Of a DNA stretch of 53,489 nt, positions 44,782 through 53,390 are shown one piece after another. A model generated the notes under the pieces. The model was given only the letters and a program-made list of their open reading frames with translations. It was not told where the DNA came from and ran no database searches. The number at the start of each line of letters is the position of its first letter. The stretch's first letter is position 1. The stretch comes from Roseicella frigidaeris (GTDB taxonomy: Bacteria > Pseudomonadota > Alphaproteobacteria > Acetobacterales > Acetobacteraceae), in the NCBI RefSeq assembly GCF_003258945.1, contig NZ_QLIX01000028.1:1-53489 (forward strand). Reading direction: 5' to 3'. The translations under genes and the position numbers were made by a program.

Positions 44782-46365
44782 TCAAGGGAGGCCGGCGCGG
44801 GCCGCCAGGGCCGCCGCGGCGGCCCGGCTCGGCAGGTTCAGCTTCACCAGGATGTTGGCCATGTGGCGCTTCACCGTGTGCTCCGAAAGGGTGAGCGCCG
44901 CGGCGATGGCGGGGTTGGACAGGCCGCGCGCCACGAGTTGCAGGACCTGCCGCTCCCGCGCCGAGAGGCTCCGCGGCAGGCAGGCCGCGCCGGTCCCTGC
45001 CATGGGCGCCGGTGGCCGATCGTCGCCGGCCAGCGTGAGGAGGCCGAGCCGTCCCCGATCCGCCTCGGCAGGCAGGGCAAGCCTCGGATCGCGCTCGCGG
45101 AAGCGCAGGCCGGCGCCGACGACGAGATCGCGCAGCGTCGTGCTCGCCAGGATTTCGCCGGGCCGCGCCAGGCCGGCGATCCGCTGCGCCAGATGCAGGG
45201 CCAGGCAGGCCGGGTCCGCCGCCGGATCAGCGGGCACCTCGCCGGCATGCAGGCCGCAGCGGAGCGTCGCGCCGCCGAGCAGGCCGGGCGCTGCCTCGCG
45301 CAGCGCGGCGGCGCAGCGGAGGGCGCGGGCGGGCCCATCGAAGGCGGCGAGGAGGCTGCCATCGGGCGGGGGACCGCCGATCGCCTGGCCCCGGAAGCGC
45401 GCCAGCACCGTCGTGACGGTGCCGCGCCAGGTTGCGAGCCGGTCCCGCCAGGCGGCGTCGCCCATGGCCCCGGCGGCGCGGTCCGCGCCATCGAGGCTGG
45501 CGGCGAGCAGCGTCGCCAGGACGCGATCCGGCCAGGCCGGCGCCTTCGCCCGCGCGCCGGTGAGGAAGGACTCGATCTCGTCGAGGACGGCATCGACATC
45601 GCCCGACCAGAGGACGTGGTCACCGCCCGGCAGCTCGACATAGCGGGCGCCGCGGATCGCGGCGGCAAGCGCGCGGCCGGCCTCCACCTTGACCCGCGGA
45701 TCGTCGCGGCGATGCAGGACGAGCACCGGTATCCGGATCGCCGGAAGAATGTCGCGGACATCGATCAGCGCATTCATGCGGGCGAGGGCGATCGCGGCGC
45801 GCGGGCTCGCCCCGAGCCGCTCGAACCGTCCCCACCAAGCGCTGAAGGCGGGATCGCCGAGGCGCCCCGGCGCGAAGGCCCCGAGGCTCGCGCCGGTGCC
45901 CCAGCGCGCCTCGATGCCGGCGACGAAGCCCTCGAACTGCTCAGGCGGCAGGACGGCCGAATGGAAATGCGCATAGCCGCCATAGAGGATCAGGGCGCTC
46001 ACCCGCTCGGGATGGGCGGCGGCGAAGAGCATGGCCAGCGGCACGCCCTCGGACGCGCCGAGCAGCACCGCGCGTGCGACGCCGGCCGCGTCCATCACCG
46101 CGCGCACGTCGTCCATGCGCGTCTCGAGGATCGGAAGGGCTTCCACGGGATCCGAGAGGCCGGTGCCCCGCTTGTCGAACTGGACCACGCGGGCGAAGCC
46201 GCCGAGGCGCGTCAGCAGATGCGCCAGGCCGGGCTCCTCCCAGTGGAGTTCGAGGTTAGAGATGAAGCCGTGCACCAGGACCAGGTCGCGCCTGCCGGCG
46301 CCGTGGACCTGATAGGCCACATGCACCGTCCCGCTGCGTGCGTAGCGCGTCTCCGGCCCGGCCAT
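44782..46365 (-). CDS. Alpha/beta hydrolase - degenerate cyclase - LuxR-type regulator fusion
   Basis: This 527-residue protein has three parts. Residues about 1-260 form an alpha/beta hydrolase: [15 protein letters not shown], the nucleophile elbow [11 protein letters not shown], Asp in HRRDDPRVK and His in [11 protein letters not shown]. Residues about 270-420 resemble the class III adenylate cyclase domain of similar fusions ([50 protein letters not shown]), but the usual metal-site TDIVGS is ASLDGA. Residues about 455-527 form a Lux[24 protein letters not shown] to [14 protein letters not shown]. It is probably a transcription factor sensing a small molecule through the hydrolase. The ATG at 46365 is chosen at the hydrolase domain start; the start is somewhat uncertain. 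Confidence 0.82.
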   Translation of the reverse strand: MAGPETRYARSGTVHVAYQVHGAGRRDLVLVHGFISNLELHWEEPGLAHLLTRLGGFARVVQFDKRGTGLSDPVEALPILETRMDDVRAVMDAAGVARAVLLGASEGVPLAMLFAAAHPERVSALILYGGYAHFHSAVLPPEQFEGFVAGIEARWGTGASLGAFAPGRLGDPAFSAWWGRFERLGASPRAAIALARMNALIDVRDILPAIRIPVLVLHRRDDPRVKVEAGRALAAAIRGARYVELPGGDHVLWSGDVDAVLDEIESFLTGARAKAPAWPDRVLATLLAASLDGADRAAGAMGDAAWRDRLATWRGTVTTVLARFRGQAIGGPPPDGSLLAAFDGPARALRCAAALREAAPGLLGGATLRCGLHAGEVPADPAADPACLALHLAQRIAGLARPGEILASTTLRDLVVGAGLRFRERDPRLALPAEADRGRLGLLTLAGDDRPPAPMAGTGAACLPRSLSARERQVLQLVARGLSNPAIAAALTLSEHTVKRHMANILVKLNLPSRAAAAALAARAGLP

Positions 46366-46445
46366 GGCGCCAGACGCCCCTGCCGTGACCGGGAATGATG
46401 GGGTGCCGACCTCGCTGCCGCAAGCATTTGCCGCCTGAGGCCGCG

Positions 46446-47222
46446 TCAGGAGCCCTGGCGCGGCGGCAGCATGAGCCGCCCGGCCAGCGGGATCGGCATG
46501 GCGCGATAGGCGTCGAGGCCACGCCCGGCGCCGGCGGTGACGGGTAGCGGCACGATCCGTGCCGGGCCGTTGCCCAGCATGGCGCCGCCGGCGGGCAGGG
46601 GCGGTCGCGGCAGGCCCGGCATCGCGCCCGGCATGGCGGGCGGGGCGGCAAGCGCGGCGAAGGCGGCGGGCGATGGCGGCGCCCCCGGCTGCTGCTCCGC
46701 CAGCATGGCGGCCGCGACCCGGGCGCGGTAGGGCTCGGCATGGGCCGGCGTCTGCGAATGGTAATGCGAGGCGGTCAGCATCCAGTCGTTGCGGGTGGCC
46801 TGCATCTCGGCCAGGAATCGGGCGGCGTAGCGGGCGTTGGCCAGGGGGTCGAAGGCCTCCTCGAGGCTGGCGAAGGCCTCCGGATGGTGGCGCAGGTTGA
46901 TCTGCATGCAGCCGACATCGATGGAGCGCACGCCCTGGGCCTGCAGCGCCCGCACGGCGGCAATTGCTGCCGCCTTGTCGGGGAAGAAGCTGCCGCGCCC
47001 CTCGGCATTGATCGCCCAGGGCCAGGGGGAGAAGGCGCCGGTCTGCGGATCGCGGCGCCCGCTCTCGACCCGGCCGATGGCAGCCAGCAGCCGCGGCGGC
47101 AGGCTCCGCTCCTGCTCCGCCCGGGCGATGGCGGCGCGGCAGAGCTGGCCGGGATCCGGCGCCTGGGCCCACGCGGCGGCGACCGGTAGCAGGAGAGACA
47201 GGCAGAGAAGGAAGGTGCGCAT
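46446..47222 (-). CDS. Lytic transglycosylase, SLT family
   Basis: This 258-residue protein has a signal peptide ([20 protein letters not shown]) and an SLT domain at about 25-170: [20 protein letters not shown] with the catalytic glutamate, then [51 protein letters not shown] and [14 protein letters not shown]. The C-terminal 85 residues are Pro/Ala/Gly-rich and probably disordered. It cleaves peptidoglycan in the periplasm. This type is related to VirB1-like and flagellar muramidases. It is 80 bases upstream of the hydrolase-LuxR gene on the same strand. Confidence 0.87.
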   Translation of the reverse strand: MRTFLLCLSLLLPVAAAWAQAPDPGQLCRAAIARAEQERSLPPRLLAAIGRVESGRRDPQTGAFSPWPWAINAEGRGSFFPDKAAAIAAVRALQAQGVRSIDVGCMQINLRHHPEAFASLEEAFDPLANARYAARFLAEMQATRNDWMLTASHYHSQTPAHAEPYRARVAAAMLAEQQPGAPPSPAAFAALAAPPAMPGAMPGLPRPPLPAGGAMLGNGPARIVPLPVTAGAGRGLDAYRAMPIPLAGRLMLPPRQGS

Positions 47223-47299
47223 CCGGACCGGCTCCCGCCGCCCGCGGGATGCGGGCCTGGCGCGGTGCAGCGCAACCGGCGTGCCAGGATGGGCGGCCA

Positions 47300-47403
47300 G
47301 GGCGCTTCCCGTGAACGCCGGTTCACGGGAAGCGCCCCAGGCTCCTGTTTTCAGAACATCTTCGCCCGATCAGGTGAGGCCACCTGATCGGGATCTGCTC
47401 CAG
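47300..47403 (-). repeat. Dispersed hairpin repeat family 1, copy 6 (reverse)
   Basis: Read on the minus strand: CTGGAGCAGATCCCGATCAG, hairpin A with perfect arms CCCGATCAGGTG / CACCTGATCGGG, linker GAAGATGTTCTGAAAACAGG, then hairpin B with perfect 16-17-base arms (GGCGCTTCCCGTGAAC, 47301-47316, and GTTCACGGGAAGCGCC, 47321-47336). Hairpin A and linker match copy 2; hairpin B is a different sequence from the 26.8 and 53.3 kb copies. Confidence 0.9.
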
Positions 47404-47476
47404 GCGGCCACGCCGCCGGTCTCCTACGCACGGCCGTCGATGGGTCGCCGGCAACCGCCGTTCGTATCAGTGAAGA

Positions 47477-48256
47477 TCAGGCCGTGGCGGCGAGAAATCG
47501 AGGCGCACGGCGGACCCAGCCGCGCGGCGCGGGTTCCGCCTCGGTCTGCCGGGTCTTCCGCGCCGCTTCGATCGCCGCCGGGGTCGGCTCGAACACCACG
47601 TAGCCGCGGCCCCAGACGGTGCGGATGATCTCGGCGGCGCCGGCGGCGGTGAGCTTGCGCCGCAGCTTGCAGACGAAGACGTCGACGATCTTCGAATCCG
47701 GTGCCTCGCTGTCGGCGTAGAGGCGCGTCATGAAGCGCTCCTTCGTCAGCAGCACGCCCTTGTGCAGCATCAGCGTCTCGAGGAAGTCGAACTCGCGGGC
47801 CGTCAGGTTCACCCGGATGCCGTCCACCATGACCGCATGCTGCTCCTGGTCCAGCGTGACATTGCCGCAGACCAGCTCGGCGCAGGTATAGCCGCGGGCG
47901 CGGCGGGCCAGCGCTTGCATCCGCGCATGCAGGACGGAGAGGCGGAAGGGGTGGAAGATCACGTCGTCGGCGCCGGCATGCAGCACCGCTTCCTCTTCCT
48001 CGGCGTCGGCGGAGGTGGCGCTGTAGACCATGATCGGCAGGGTCATGCCGCGGCGGCGCAGATCGCGGATCACCGGCAGGGCGTTGCGCAGCGCCTGCCC
48101 GACCCGCAGCAGGACGAGGTCGTAGGGACCGCTCAGGGCGACGATGGAGGGCAGCTCGGCCATGCTCTCCGCCGGATCGCAGAGCACGCCGAGCGCAGCG
48201 AGGGCGGCTTCGAGCTCGGCGGTGGGAGCAGCGTCGGAAGCGACTGCAATGCGCAT
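47477..48256 (-). CDS. Atypical CtrA-like response regulator
   Basis: This 259-residue OmpR/PhoB-class regulator has a receiver domain (1-120) and a CtrA-like winged helix (about 128-225): VNLTAREFDFLETLMLHKGV, LTKERFMTRLYADSEAPDSK, IVDVFVCKLRRKL and RTVWGRGYVVFEP. The receiver lacks its chemistry: the phospho-acceptor (CtrA Asp51) is Arg51 in LVLLRVGQ, the conserved Lys is His102 (FHPF), and the second acidic residue is Ala9. It probably does not use phosphorylation. The ATG at 48256 aligns with CtrA's start; a 22-codon upstream extension has no support. There is no histidine kinase next to it. Confidence 0.88.
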   Translation of the reverse strand: MRIAVASDAAPTAELEAALAALGVLCDPAESMAELPSIVALSGPYDLVLLRVGQALRNALPVIRDLRRRGMTLPIMVYSATSADAEEEEAVLHAGADDVIFHPFRLSVLHARMQALARRARGYTCAELVCGNVTLDQEQHAVMVDGIRVNLTAREFDFLETLMLHKGVLLTKERFMTRLYADSEAPDSKIVDVFVCKLRRKLTAAGAAEIIRTVWGRGYVVFEPTPAAIEAARKTRQTEAEPAPRGWVRRAPRFLAATA

Positions 48257-48294
48257 GCGATCTCCAATTGTCACAAGCAGGTGTGTTAGATCAC

Positions 48295-48322
48295 ATGATA
48301 GTGCGCCGCGTTTAGGATACAA
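48295..48322 (-). promoter_or_regulatory. Predicted promoter of the atypical regulator
   Basis: On the minus strand TTGTAT (48322-48317) and TATCAT (48300-48295) are separated by 16 bases, a plausible sigma-70 pair in an AT-rich patch between the divergent regulator and msrP genes. TACAAT on the plus strand (48318-48323) overlaps it and could be the -10 of msrP. No experimental support. Confidence 0.35.
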
Positions 48323-48457
48323 TCATAAAGTGCACAGAAGCCGGGGATGATTGCCACAGGTAACCCGCCGGCCCCTCTCGGCGAAGCAGCCTGGACGCCC
48401 GCCCCCATGCCGGACCCGCCCCGATCCGGCCCCGGTCGGGCGCCACGGAGGCCTGCG

Positions 48458-49393
48458 ATGCTGATTCGAATCCCGCGCGGCTGGGAGCTGCCCGAGCGCG
48501 CCGCCACGCCCGAACCGCTCGTGTTCGGCCGTCGGGCGGCGCTGCAGGCCGCGGCAGGCCTCGCCGTTGCCGGCCTGGCCGGGCCGGCGGCGGCGCAGGA
48601 GATCGGCGGCGCCGCGCGCAATCCCCGCTATCTTCCGGGACGTGACATCACGGCCGAGAAGGACGCGACGACCTACAACAACTACTACGAGTTCGGCACC
48701 GACAAGGGCGTCTACCGCTCGGCCCAGAAGCTGCCGCTGCGCCCCTGGGTGGTGAAGATCGACGGCCTCGTCAGCCAGCCGCGCGACTACGGCCTCGACG
48801 ACCTGCTGCGCGCCATGCCGATCGAGGAGCGAGTCTACCGACTCCGCTGCGTCGAGGCCTGGTCGATGGTGGTGCCCTGGACCGGCTTCCCGCTGGCGGC
48901 GCTGCTCAAGGCGGCGGGACCGAAGCCTGAGGCGCGCTATGTCCGCTTCGAGAGCGCGGCGCTGCCGGCCGTCATGCCCGGGCTGCGCCAGTCCTGGTAT
49001 CCCTGGCCCTATGTCGAGGGCTGCACCCTGGAGGAGGCGGCGAACGACCTCTCCTTCCTCGTCGTCGGTGCCTATGGCAAGCCGCTGCCGCCGCAGAATG
49101 GCGGCCCGCTCCGCATCCACCAGCCCTGGAAATACGGCTTCAAGGGCGGCAAGTCGCTGGTGCGGATCAGCCTGGTCGCCGAGCGGCCGACATCCTTCTG
49201 GGAGGCGATCCAGCCCTCCGAATACGGCTTCTGGGCCAATGTGAACCCCGAGGTGCCGCATCCGCGCTGGAGCCAGGCGAGCGAGCGGGTGCTCGGCACC
49301 GGCGAGCGGATCCCGACCCAGCTCTTCAACGGCTATGGCGAGTTCGTCGCTGGCCTCTATGCCGGGTTGCAGAAGGAACGCCTCTGGACCTGA
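48458..49393 (+). CDS. msrP: Protein-methionine-sulfoxide reductase catalytic subunit MsrP
   Basis: This 311-residue molybdoenzyme (YedY family) repairs oxidised methionines in periplasmic proteins. A Tat-type signal is present (VFGRRAALQAAAGLAVAGLA). The mature part has TTYNNYYEFGTDKG, the molybdenum-ligating cysteine in YRLRCVEAWSMVVPW, GFPLAALLKAAGP, the YPWPYVEGCTLEEA segment and KSLVRISLVAERPTSFWE. The upstream frame reaches 48347, but ATG 48458 has an ACGGAGG ribosome site. The usual heme partner MsrQ is not downstream; gltX converges instead. Confidence 0.92.
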   Translation: MLIRIPRGWELPERAATPEPLVFGRRAALQAAAGLAVAGLAGPAAAQEIGGAARNPRYLPGRDITAEKDATTYNNYYEFGTDKGVYRSAQKLPLRPWVVKIDGLVSQPRDYGLDDLLRAMPIEERVYRLRCVEAWSMVVPWTGFPLAALLKAAGPKPEARYVRFESAALPAVMPGLRQSWYPWPYVEGCTLEEAANDLSFLVVGAYGKPLPPQNGGPLRIHQPWKYGFKGGKSLVRISLVAERPTSFWEAIQPSEYGFWANVNPEVPHPRWSQASERVLGTGERIPTQLFNGYGEFVAGLYAGLQKERLWT

Positions 49394-49428
49394 GCCCGCC
49401 CTCCCCGGCCGGGGAGGGCGCGCGCCGC

Positions 49429-50826
49429 TCAGCCCTCGGCCGCGGCCAGGATGCGGTCCATCGCCTCGGTGCGGCCGAGCGCCCAGAGCACGGCGTCGAT
49501 CGGCGGGCTCTGCGTGCTGCCGGTGAGCGCCACCCGCAGCGGCTGCGCCACCTGGCCGAGCTTCAGCCCCTTCACCTCGGCATAGTCGCGCAGCCAGCTC
49601 TCGAGATCGGCCCGCTCCCACGGGGCATCGGTCAGGAACTGCGCGAGATCGGCGAGGCGGGCCTTGGCCTCCGGCGTCAGCAGCGCCGCCGCCTTCGCCT
49701 CCAGCGGCGGCGGGCCCTCGATCACCGCGAAGGCGGCCGAGGCGGCCAGCTCCTCCAGCGTCTTCGCCCGCTCCTTCAACACCGGCATCAGCGCCCGCAC
49801 CCGGTCGGCGCCCAGGGTCCCGAAGGAGACCACGTGCCGGCCCAGCCGCTCCAGGACGTCGCGGGTCAGGCGGTCGTCGTCGCTGCCCCGGAGATAGACG
49901 CCGTTCAGGTGCAGCAGCTTGGCGTAATCCATGCGCGAGGCGGCCCGGCCGACGCCATCGAGGTCGAACAGGGCGATGGCGCGCTCGCGCGGGATCACCT
50001 CCTCGTCGCCATGCCCCCAGCCGAGCCGCATCAGGTAATTGCAGACCGCCTCGGGCAGGAAGCCCTGCTCGCGGAACTCGAGCGCCCCGACCGCGCCGTG
50101 CCGCTTCGACAGCTTCGCCCCGTCCGCGCCATGGATCAGCGGAATATGGGCGAAGCGCGGGCGGCTCCAGCCCATGGCGTCGTAGACCATGCATTGCCGG
50201 AAGGTGTTGGTCAGGTGGTCGTCGCCGCGGATGACATGGGTGATCGCCATGTCGTGGTCGTCGACCACCACCGCGTGCAGGTAGGTCGGCGTGCCGTCCG
50301 AACGCAGGATGATCATGTCGTCCAGCTCGCCATTGGCGACGCGGACCGTGCCCTGCACCAGGTCCTCGACCACGGTCTCGCCCTCGCGCGGCGCCTTGAT
50401 GCGGATGGCGGGCGCGACCGAGGGGGCGTCCTTCGGATCGAGCCCCTGCCAGCGGCTGCCGTCGTATTTGAAGGGGCGCTTCGCCGCCTCGGCCGCCTCC
50501 CGCTGCGCCGCCAGCTCTTCCGGCGTGTCGTAGGCGAGATAGGCGCTGCCGCGCGCGAGCAGCGCGCGGGCCACCTCGGCATGCCGCGTCTCGCGCGAGG
50601 CCTGGAAGACCGGCGGCTCGTCGGGCGAGAGGCCGAGCCAGGCGAGGCTGTCGAGGATCTGCTGCACCGCCTCGGGCGTGCTGCGCTGCCGGTCGGTGTC
50701 CTCGATGCGCAGCAGGTAGGTGCCGCCATGGTGGCGCGCGAAGAGATAGTTGAAGAGCGCGGTGCGCGCCCCGCCGATATGCAGAAAGCCGGTGGGCGAG
50801 GGGGCGAAGCGAGTGCGGACGGACAT
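49429..50826 (-). CDS. gltX: Glutamyl-tRNA synthetase
   Basis: This 465-residue class I synthetase charges tRNA-Glu. It has the HIGH-type motif RFAPSPTGFLHIGGARTALFN, LLRIEDTDRQRST, the specificity region DDHDMAITHVIRGDDHLTNT, and the KMSKS-type KLSKRHGA, followed by the helical anticodon-binding domain to ILAAAEG. The zinc-cysteine site common in some family members is replaced by AYLAYDTPEE. Many Alphaproteobacteria have a second GltX paralogue, and this copy could be either. The ATG at 50826 starts directly with SVRTRFAPS; an upstream in-frame ATG lacks support. Confidence 0.95.
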   Translation of the reverse strand: MSVRTRFAPSPTGFLHIGGARTALFNYLFARHHGGTYLLRIEDTDRQRSTPEAVQQILDSLAWLGLSPDEPPVFQASRETRHAEVARALLARGSAYLAYDTPEELAAQREAAEAAKRPFKYDGSRWQGLDPKDAPSVAPAIRIKAPREGETVVEDLVQGTVRVANGELDDMIILRSDGTPTYLHAVVVDDHDMAITHVIRGDDHLTNTFRQCMVYDAMGWSRPRFAHIPLIHGADGAKLSKRHGAVGALEFREQGFLPEAVCNYLMRLGWGHGDEEVIPRERAIALFDLDGVGRAASRMDYAKLLHLNGVYLRGSDDDRLTRDVLERLGRHVVSFGTLGADRVRALMPVLKERAKTLEELAASAAFAVIEGPPPLEAKAAALLTPEAKARLADLAQFLTDAPWERADLESWLRDYAEVKGLKLGQVAQPLRVALTGSTQSPPIDAVLWALGRTEAMDRILAAAEG

Positions 50827-51063
50827 GGCGTGATTCCCAGGCTGCCTGGCGTCGGCGTGCCAGGTTGGGGGGTGGATCACGGCCCGGCCTCCGGTTCAAG
50901 GCCGAAGGCCGCGATGCCGCCCGCGACCCGGCGCGGGTCTTGGCTGCGCGGCGCCCGGCGAGTCGGGCGGAGCTGCCACGCTTCGTCAATGGAAGGATGG
51001 ACTTGATTTTCGGAAATCCCTTTTAAGTTGAAATTCCCGAGTCGCCGGCGCTAAGCGACCGGG

Positions 51064-53223
51064 GTGTCCCTGTCCCTGACCCGATCCGGTGCCGCGCCCG
51101 GTGGCCCCCCGGCCATGGTCGTGGCCTTGCTCGGGCGGCTCCTCGCCGCCGAACGGGGACGGCTGCCGCCCTGGCTCGCCGTGGCGATGGGTGGCGGGGT
51201 GCTGCTCTATTTCAGCCTGCCGGCGGAGCCGCCGCTGGCCCTCGCCGGTCTCGCCCCGCCGTTGCTCGCCCTCGCCGTCTGGACCGCGGCGCGCGGGCCG
51301 GTGCTCGGCTGGCTGCTCGGCCTGCCGGCGGCGGCGGCGCTCGGCTTCGCCGCCGCCGCCTGGAGCGCCGCCGGGCAGCCGCCGATGCCCGACCTGCCGC
51401 ACGGGGCGGTCGAGGTCGTGGGGCGCATCGCCGCCGTGGAACTGCTGCCGGAGGGACGGCGGCTGACGCTGGAGGCGGCGCGCCTCGGCGGCGAGGCGCC
51501 GCTGCACCGCCAGCTCCGTCTCCGTCTGCGGGCCGAGGACCCGGCACGCCCGGTCCCGGGCGACGGCATCCGGGTGCGCGCCCTGTTGCGGCCGCCAGCG
51601 CCGCCCGCCTATCCCGGCGCCTGGGATTTCCAGCGCGCCGCCTGGTTCTCCGGCCTCGCCGGCAGCGGCTTCGCCATCGGCCCGGCCGAGATCGAGCCGG
51701 CTGCGAGCGGCACGCCGGGGCTCGCCGGGCTGCGGTCCGGGATGGAGGCCCGCGTCACCGCGGCCTTGCCGGGCGCCGCCGGCGCGGTCGCCGCCGCGCT
51801 GCTGACGGGGGGGCAGAGCGCCATCCCAGCCGCGGACCTGGCGGCGATGCGCGACAGCGGGCTGGCGCATCTGCTGAGCGTCTCGGGCCTGCACATCGCG
51901 ATCGTGATGGGGCTTGCCTTCGGCGTGCTGCGGTTCCTCCTCGCCCTCATCCCCGCCCTGGCGCTGCGTCTGCCGGGCAAGGCGATGGCGGCGGTCGGCG
52001 CGCTGGCGGTGGGTGGCCTCTACCTGCTGCTGACCGGAGCGGCGGTGCCGATGCAGCGCAGCTTCGCCATGGCGGCGCTGGCGACGCTGGCGATCCTCAC
52101 CGGCCGCCGGGCCCTTAGCCTGCGCGCCTGGGCCCTGGCCGCCGCCGCGGTGCTGCTGGCGCAGCCGGCGGCGCTGCTCGGGGCGAGCTTCCAGATGAGC
52201 TTCGCCGCGGTGCTGGCCCTGATCGCCGGCTGGGAATGGCTGCGGCCCCGGCTGCCGAAGCCGGGCGCCGGCCGCGCCGCCTGGGGGCGGCGGCTGGCCC
52301 TGGCTGGCTTCGGGGTCGTCGCCACCTCGCTGCTGGCCGGGGCGGCGACCACGCCCTTCGGCCTGCACCATTTCGGGCGGCTGCAGCTCTATGGCGTCGT
52401 CGCCAATGCGGTCGCGGTGCCCCTGACCTCGGTTCTGGTGATGCCGGCCGGCATGGTGGCCGCGGCGCTCATGCCCTTCGGCCTCGATGGCCCGGCGCTG
52501 CGGGTGATGGGCTGGGGGGTGGAGGCGATCCTCGCCGTCGCCCATGCCGTCGCCGCCTGGCCGGGGGCCGCCCTGCCGGCGGTGCCGATCCCGGCCTGGG
52601 GGCTCGGCGCCTGCGCCTTCGGCCTGCTCTGGCTCTGCCTCTGGCAGGCCTCCTGGCGGCTGCTCGGCCTGCCGCTGCTGATCCTCGGCTTGGCCAGCGC
52701 GGCCTGGCAGCGGCCGCCGGATATCCTGGTCTCGGCCGATGCCCGGCTGATCGCCTTCCGCATGCCGGAGGGGCTGGCCCTGCAGCGCCTCTCCGGCGCC
52801 TCGGCGCTGACGCGCGAGAGCTGGCTCCGGCTGTTCGGCTTGGCGGCCGCGCTGCCGCTGCCGAAGCAGGGCGCGCTGGGCGAGGGGATGCTGGAATGCC
52901 AGCCGGAGCATTGTCGCTACCGGGGCCTCTACCGGGGGGCCGGCCCCGCGCCGGCCGCCATCCTGCTGCGCGGCGGTGCCGCAGCGGAGGCCTGCGCCGG
53001 CGCCGCGCTGGTGGTCTCGGCCGAGCCGGTGCGCGGCCGCTGCGCGGCGCAGCGGATCGATCGCTTCGCGGTGTGGCGGAACGGCGCCCATGCGATCTGG
53101 CTGGGCCTGGACGGGGTGAGGGTGGTGAGCGACCGGGCCGCCCGGGGCGACCGGCCCTGGGTGCCGCCGCCGCCGGTGCCGCGCGGCGTCCCGTCCCAGG
53201 ATCCGCCGGCGCCGGCGGATTAG
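51064..53223 (+). CDS. comEC: ComEC/Rec2 family DNA-uptake channel protein
   Basis: This 719-residue membrane protein begins with a short hydrophobic region and DUF4131 (OB-like; about 110-205). The competence domain with about nine helices follows; it contains LAHLLSVSGLHIAIVMGLAF (about 275-294) and GGLYLLLTGAAVPMQRSFAM. The C-terminal part (about 555-719) is soluble and cysteine-containing but lacks the zinc ligands of the metallo-beta-lactamase domain found in long ComEC. This short type is normal for Alphaproteobacteria. It could pass single-stranded DNA across the inner membrane during transformation. GTG start; divergent from gltX with an AT-rich patch between (about 50990-51045). Confidence 0.86.
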   Translation: MSLSLTRSGAAPGGPPAMVVALLGRLLAAERGRLPPWLAVAMGGGVLLYFSLPAEPPLALAGLAPPLLALAVWTAARGPVLGWLLGLPAAAALGFAAAAWSAAGQPPMPDLPHGAVEVVGRIAAVELLPEGRRLTLEAARLGGEAPLHRQLRLRLRAEDPARPVPGDGIRVRALLRPPAPPAYPGAWDFQRAAWFSGLAGSGFAIGPAEIEPAASGTPGLAGLRSGMEARVTAALPGAAGAVAAALLTGGQSAIPAADLAAMRDSGLAHLLSVSGLHIAIVMGLAFGVLRFLLALIPALALRLPGKAMAAVGALAVGGLYLLLTGAAVPMQRSFAMAALATLAILTGRRALSLRAWALAAAAVLLAQPAALLGASFQMSFAAVLALIAGWEWLRPRLPKPGAGRAAWGRRLALAGFGVVATSLLAGAATTPFGLHHFGRLQLYGVVANAVAVPLTSVLVMPAGMVAAALMPFGLDGPALRVMGWGVEAILAVAHAVAAWPGAALPAVPIPAWGLGACAFGLLWLCLWQASWRLLGLPLLILGLASAAWQRPPDILVSADARLIAFRMPEGLALQRLSGASALTRESWLRLFGLAAALPLPKQGALGEGMLECQPEHCRYRGLYRGAGPAPAAILLRGGAAAEACAGAALVVSAEPVRGRCAAQRIDRFAVWRNGAHAIWLGLDGVRVVSDRAARGDRPWVPPPPVPRGVPSQDPPAPAD

Positions 53224-53228
53224 AGCCT

Positions 53229-53390
53229 GATCGCTCGAGGTGGGCTCATCGAAAAGCGTGACTCACGCGATCAGACAACGGCCTGGAGCAGATCCTGTCC
53301 GGATGAACTCATCCGGACAGGTGAAGATGCTCCTAAAAATAAATACCTAGAGCATTGCAGGCGAACGGAAGTTCGCAGGAAATGCTCTAG
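53229..53390 (+). repeat. Dispersed hairpin repeat family 1, copy 7 (leader plus two hairpins)
   Basis: This is the most complete copy. The leader (GATCGCTCGAGGTGGGCTCA, then GACTCACGCGATCAGACAA) resembles copies 3 and 4. Hairpin A has perfect 13-base arms CCTGTCCGGATGA / TCATCCGGACAGG. The linker is GATGCTCCTAAAAATAAATA. Hairpin B (53347-53390) has arms CTAGAGCATT / AATGCTCTAG and inner GCGAAC / GTTCGC. It starts 6 bases after the comEC stop and ends where the insertion sequence begins. Confidence 0.92.

Noticed and set aside
48281-48297. CRP/FNR-like site near TGTGTTAGATCACA upstream of the atypical regulator
   Set aside because: The two half-sites are too close (TGTG-N6-CACA) for the normal TGTGA-N6-TCACA spacing.
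50990-51045. A CtrA or LexA box between gltX and comEC
   Set aside because: The AT-rich patch has no TTAA-N7-TTAA or GTTC-N7-GTTC pair; only a general promoter-like composition is seen.
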